From the NCBI RefSeq assembly GCF_037392515.1, contig NC_090291.1, positions 1,886,501 to 1,950,500 on the forward strand: DNA of 64,000 bases, read 5' to 3'. The number at the start of each line of letters is the position of its first letter. Position 1 is the stretch's first letter. Positions 61,601 through 64,000 of the stretch are shown here, piece after piece. This DNA is from Haliotis asinina. Its lineage: Eukaryota; Mollusca; Gastropoda; Lepetellida; Haliotidae. The notes below the pieces were generated by a model. The model ran no database searches. It was not told the origin of the DNA and saw nothing but the letters and a program-made list of their open reading frames with translations. The position numbers were made by a program, and so were the translations under genes.

Positions 61601-63577
61601 GGGTGAGATTCTATTTATCATCAAAAACCATTCTTCATTAGTTTTCAGTGAAAAATGTACATCTCTGCCCATGGAACACAGTTTTGGATGATAGTATTAG
61701 GGTAACGATATTTTTCATTATCATTTGCAGAATCCCGAGGTCTTTGACTTAACTGCCCGACGAAGGAACCAGTTTACCTCATCGTTACACTGTTTTAGTG
61801 TCATTCATTTACAAGAGCACTTTATTTTTTAGTCAAGTTAAACACTGACTATTTGGCAATGACTGTTTCTTCATTAAATCGTTTTTGCGAAACCAACCAG
61901 ATGATTGAACTGATAGTGTAGAAACAGGTTCTGTAAATTGTTAGAATTATCGGTACTGTGGTCCACGTGTTCTGTTGTTGACTCTCTTACCTATACTCTA
62001 TGACGAACATCCTCCATCCAGACATCAACGAGTGCAGGACGCCTGTGAGCCCTTGTGAGGGGGAGCTGATCTGTTACAACACCCTCGGGGACTTCTACTG
62101 TGGGTGTCGGCAGGGCTACCGGAAGAATGGCACGCTGTGTGTAGGTAAGACTTCAACACCACGGTATTCGTGAGTCATGGAGGTCTTTGGCAAGGTGACC
62201 ATTATCACACCAGTAGATCTCGGCCTAAGCACTGTTAAGAAGTCTCATATGTATAGGACATGCCCTGACTTGTACGCATTGGAGATTTCGACAAAAGCAC
62301 TGTACTGGTTAGTCTTTGATGGCATGACCAAGAAACTGTTTTGTACGCAATGGACATCTTTGCTTTATGGTTATTGTACAGGCACGTTGTATATGTTTTG
62401 TACGCAGTGAAGATCTTTGCTTTATGGTTATTGTACAGGCACGTTGTATATGTTTTGAACGCAGTGAAGATCTTTGCTTTATAGTTATTGTACAGGCACG
62501 TTGTATATGTTTTGTACGCAGTGAAGATCTATGCTTTATGGTTATTGTACAGGCACGTTGTATATGTTTTGCAACGTACCATGCGCAATAAATTCTATGT
62601 AATGGTTCGAGCTCTCTTGTATTGATGAATCTTGTTTTATTCACCGGTGACATCATCTTTCTTACAATGCTAAAATACAGAAGGTTAAATCTACTTCCTT
62701 AACGCGCGGGCATTCGTCACCTAACGTAGTTACCACGAATATAGTTCCATGTTTAAAGACAATTTGTCAGACGTGAAGGCAAATGCCTTCTGAAGGTTGC
62801 TGCGGAAACTAGTCATTGTAAGGTGTGGGATATCATTTTAGGATGATTATCGGGGATGTTAATGTTTGTCACCGTACGGCCTGCAACACTGGGGATTGTG
62901 ATCCGAAATTTCAGGTGATCTATAAGTGTTCGGTGGCATTGTGATGAAGTGTATATGTATTGCAATACGTCATGATGATATAAACTGCAGTCAAGATGTT
63001 ACCTGTTTTAGACGTTGACGAGTGCATATCCGGTAAAGACCGGTGTCACGCGCATGCTCACTGCGGCAACCTGATCGGCTCCTACTTCTGTCAGTGCTGG
63101 AAGGGGTACAGCGGCAGCGGCTACATCTGCTACGGTGAGTCAAATGACGTGGACGTGTACACAACCCCAAGAAAACGTGTCATTTAACATGGAGACCGGC
63201 TTGAGTTGGTTAATGCATTCTACTGTGTATGTGCTCAGTGGCTCGGATGATCATGGCTGGCTATGGGGTGGTGTTGTAGTCTAGTAGTTAAAGCGCCGAA
63301 GGCCCGGGGTTGATTCAACACATGGGTCCAGTGTGTGAAGTCCATTTCTGGTGTCCCGAGTCACGTACCCGTAGGGTTGTGTTAAAGGCTGTTTTGTGCC
63401 AGTGCTTGTTGAAGATACCCCGGGTAGCCCACGAGTGATTCTGAGATGTTTCAGATGTCAACGAGTGCAAGGTTAACAACGGCAGCTGCGATCACAGATG
63501 TCACAACACCCCTGGCAGCTTCCGGTGTGGCTGTAACTATGGTTACCGACTTGGCAGGGATGGGAGAACCTGTGAAG
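55643..63577 (+). CDS. Secreted or membrane multi-EGF protein (5' part, runs off the window)
   Basis: Exons: 55643-55723, 57873-57972, 59153-59302, 60109-60228, 60947-61066, 61338-61454, 62022-62144, 63012-63134, 63455-63577; 352 codons so far and still open. The start [19 protein letters not shown] is a signal peptide, which decides this ATG over an in-frame one at 55,478. A linker without cysteines follows, then seven EGF domains, one per exon from exon 3. All exons from 3 on are phase 1-1. The last six begin D-(V/I)-(D/N)-E-C and carry the C-x-N-x4-(F/Y)-x-C pattern of calcium-binding, hydroxylatable EGF units, so a fibrillin-, fibulin- or uromodulin-like extracellular protein is likely. 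Which one cannot be told without the 3' end. Introns 4 hold exon-edge minisatellites at both ends. Confidence 0.88.
55855..55995 (-). repeat. SINE-1 copy in EGF-gene intron 1
   Basis: Reverse-strand member: agtaatattccagcaatat, accagaattgggcttgaa, ggggaatcgatccgggtctt and cgcttcaaccacaagtc. Confidence 0.8.
56362..56485 (+). repeat. SINE-1 copy with intact pol III boxes, 3'-truncated
   Basis: The A box is tagcctagtgg within ggggtagcctagtggttaaa and the B box is gggttccattcc. The body gtgtgaagcccatttctagg is present, but the tail stops soon after gctgtgatattg. EGF-gene intron 1. Confidence 0.8.
57545..57629. repeat. (GAGT)n microsatellite
   Basis: About 21 tandem gagt/actc tetramers. This is the same tetramer as the SINE tails, so it may be an expanded SINE tail. 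Confidence 0.95.
58321..58469. mobile_element. Palindromic MITE, 149 bp
   Basis: Left arm gttatcacgcaagtgtgttt, tgggatggttaatatcct and gggaataaacattgt; the right arm is its inverse, through gtttattcct, gatattaaccatccca and gtgtgataac. The loop has agcgagccttggcgagct, itself palindromic. EGF-gene intron 2. Confidence 0.75.
59015..59110 (+). repeat. SINE-2 fragment next to EGF-gene exon 3
   Basis: It has tcacgggtttgtctggccca, gatcggattttttgcaggcc and catatagttggaacattact, ending about 40 bases before the exon 3 acceptor. Confidence 0.6.
60209..60540 (+). repeat. Degenerate repeat of EGF-gene exon 4 end and donor, about 21-bp unit
   Basis: The exon ends acaacttgtgtacag|gtaacg at 60228. Copies of gtaacgacaacttgtgtaca follow over about 300 bases with many small changes, several keeping cag|gtaac as decoy donors. 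Age and divergence are greater than in the 42-bp arrays. Confidence 0.75.
60715..60946 (+). repeat. Degenerate 32-bp repeat abutting EGF-gene exon 5 acceptor
   Basis: The unit is like aaagatgttaacgtgtccat plus gtgttggtgttg, about seven copies. The last ends in gttgacag|atatag, the real acceptor; earlier units read gttgaaag|atgtta at the same place. Confidence 0.7.
61495..61612. mobile_element. Palindromic MITE-like element, 118 bp
   Basis: Ends agaatctcaccc and gggtgagattct; inner inverted pairs include tatatcaacacgagttgata and taacgagtgttgatata. It lies 40 bases after the exon 6 donor of the EGF gene. Confidence 0.6.
62341..62570. repeat. Minisatellite, 57-bp unit, four copies
   Basis: The unit runs from tacgcagtgaagatctttgc through tttatggttattgtacaggc to acgttgtatatgtttt; starts at 62344, 62401, 62458 and 62515. 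EGF-gene intron 7, about 200 bases past the exon 7 donor. The unit length of 19 codons gives open frames on both strands. Confidence 0.92.
63268..63372 (+). repeat. SINE-1 fragment in EGF-gene intron 8
   Basis: It has gtagtctagtagttaaagcg (A-box region), cccggggttgattcaac and tgtgaagtccatttctggtg; the tail is missing. Confidence 0.7.
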
Positions 63578-64000
63578 GTGAGACGAATAAAATGAAGACA
63601 AAACCCAACGAGGCAATGACCATAACAGAGCTCAAGTTATGTCAATACGTATTTGATTAATGTTAGAAGAAGGTGAAGCAGAATGCAGGTCATTTTGAAC
63701 ATTAGCCATACGCATCTCATCCTGAATTAACACATCCTTCAAACAGGTGAATATACACAAATAACGACCACTCTGTCTTCAATGATTTGGGTTTAACACT
63801 GTTTCGGAAGGTCTGGTAGATGTGGGAGGGAAGCCTGTGGTGCAGGTGTGAGATGTTAACACTAGTGTGAAACCCAACTGAGCACAGGCACGGCGCACTG
63901 TCACTTCAACATGGACCCACATGGACTGCTGTGGGCAAGGATAATCAACATTGATGATATTGCCCACGGTACGGCATCAACTCACTTCAGCCTGTAGCGA
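63578..64000 (+). other. EGF-gene intron 9 (partial)
   Basis: It begins with the donor gaag|gtgaga after the last visible EGF exon. No further exon is seen before the window ends. Confidence 0.6.

Overview
This window is animal nuclear DNA, most likely from a vetigastropod mollusc close to abalone (Haliotis). It has intron-rich genes with GT-AG splice sites and AT-rich intergenic DNA. It also carries many copies of short repeats whose 3' tails end in actcactcactc runs, a type I associate with abalone genomes. The species call is inference; the eukaryotic gene structure is read directly.

Layout. (1) About 1-11,000: two tandem copies of a small intracellular von Willebrand A-domain gene (CDS 1339-2532 and 8450-9604, + strand). 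Each has its own TATA box, a non-coding first exon and an intron that ends exactly at the ATG. (2) 11,000-15,300: intergenic DNA with two inverted-repeat elements and a 40-bp minisatellite. (3) 15,346-36,414, - strand: a complete INTS8 (Integrator complex subunit 8) gene with 23 coding exons, all joining in phase to 1028 codons plus stop. Its introns hold SINEs, a LINE fragment, an old retroelement fossil and several minisatellites. (4) 38,667-45,228, + strand: a seven-exon gene for a 384-residue protein that joins a CxxC/CxxC motif, an F-box and a UBE2D-like E2 fold whose catalytic cysteine is replaced by glycine. (5) 45,900-49,100: a 70-bp satellite array interrupted by a 1270-bp TTAA-flanked element. 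(6) 49,100-55,400: intergenic DNA with SINEs, including one derived from 5S rRNA. (7) 55,643 to beyond the right edge, + strand: a secreted or membrane protein with at least seven EGF domains, one per phase 1-1 exon.

The most unusual theme is tandem repeats that begin at exon edges. Next to INTS8 exon 4, F-box/UEV exon 6 and EGF-gene exon 4, a minisatellite repeats the exon's last bases together with its 5' splice site, giving rows of decoy donors. A similar array abuts the 3' splice site of EGF-gene exon 5, and another repeats the coding end of the F-box/UEV gene into its 3' UTR. The INTS8 and F-box/UEV arrays both have 42-bp units, and in both a stop codon lies in frame just past the first donor. 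The F-box/UEV fusion with a dead active site is the second main point of interest, and the conversion-like identity of the two VWA copies is the third. The neighbouring genes are not functionally linked in any obvious way.
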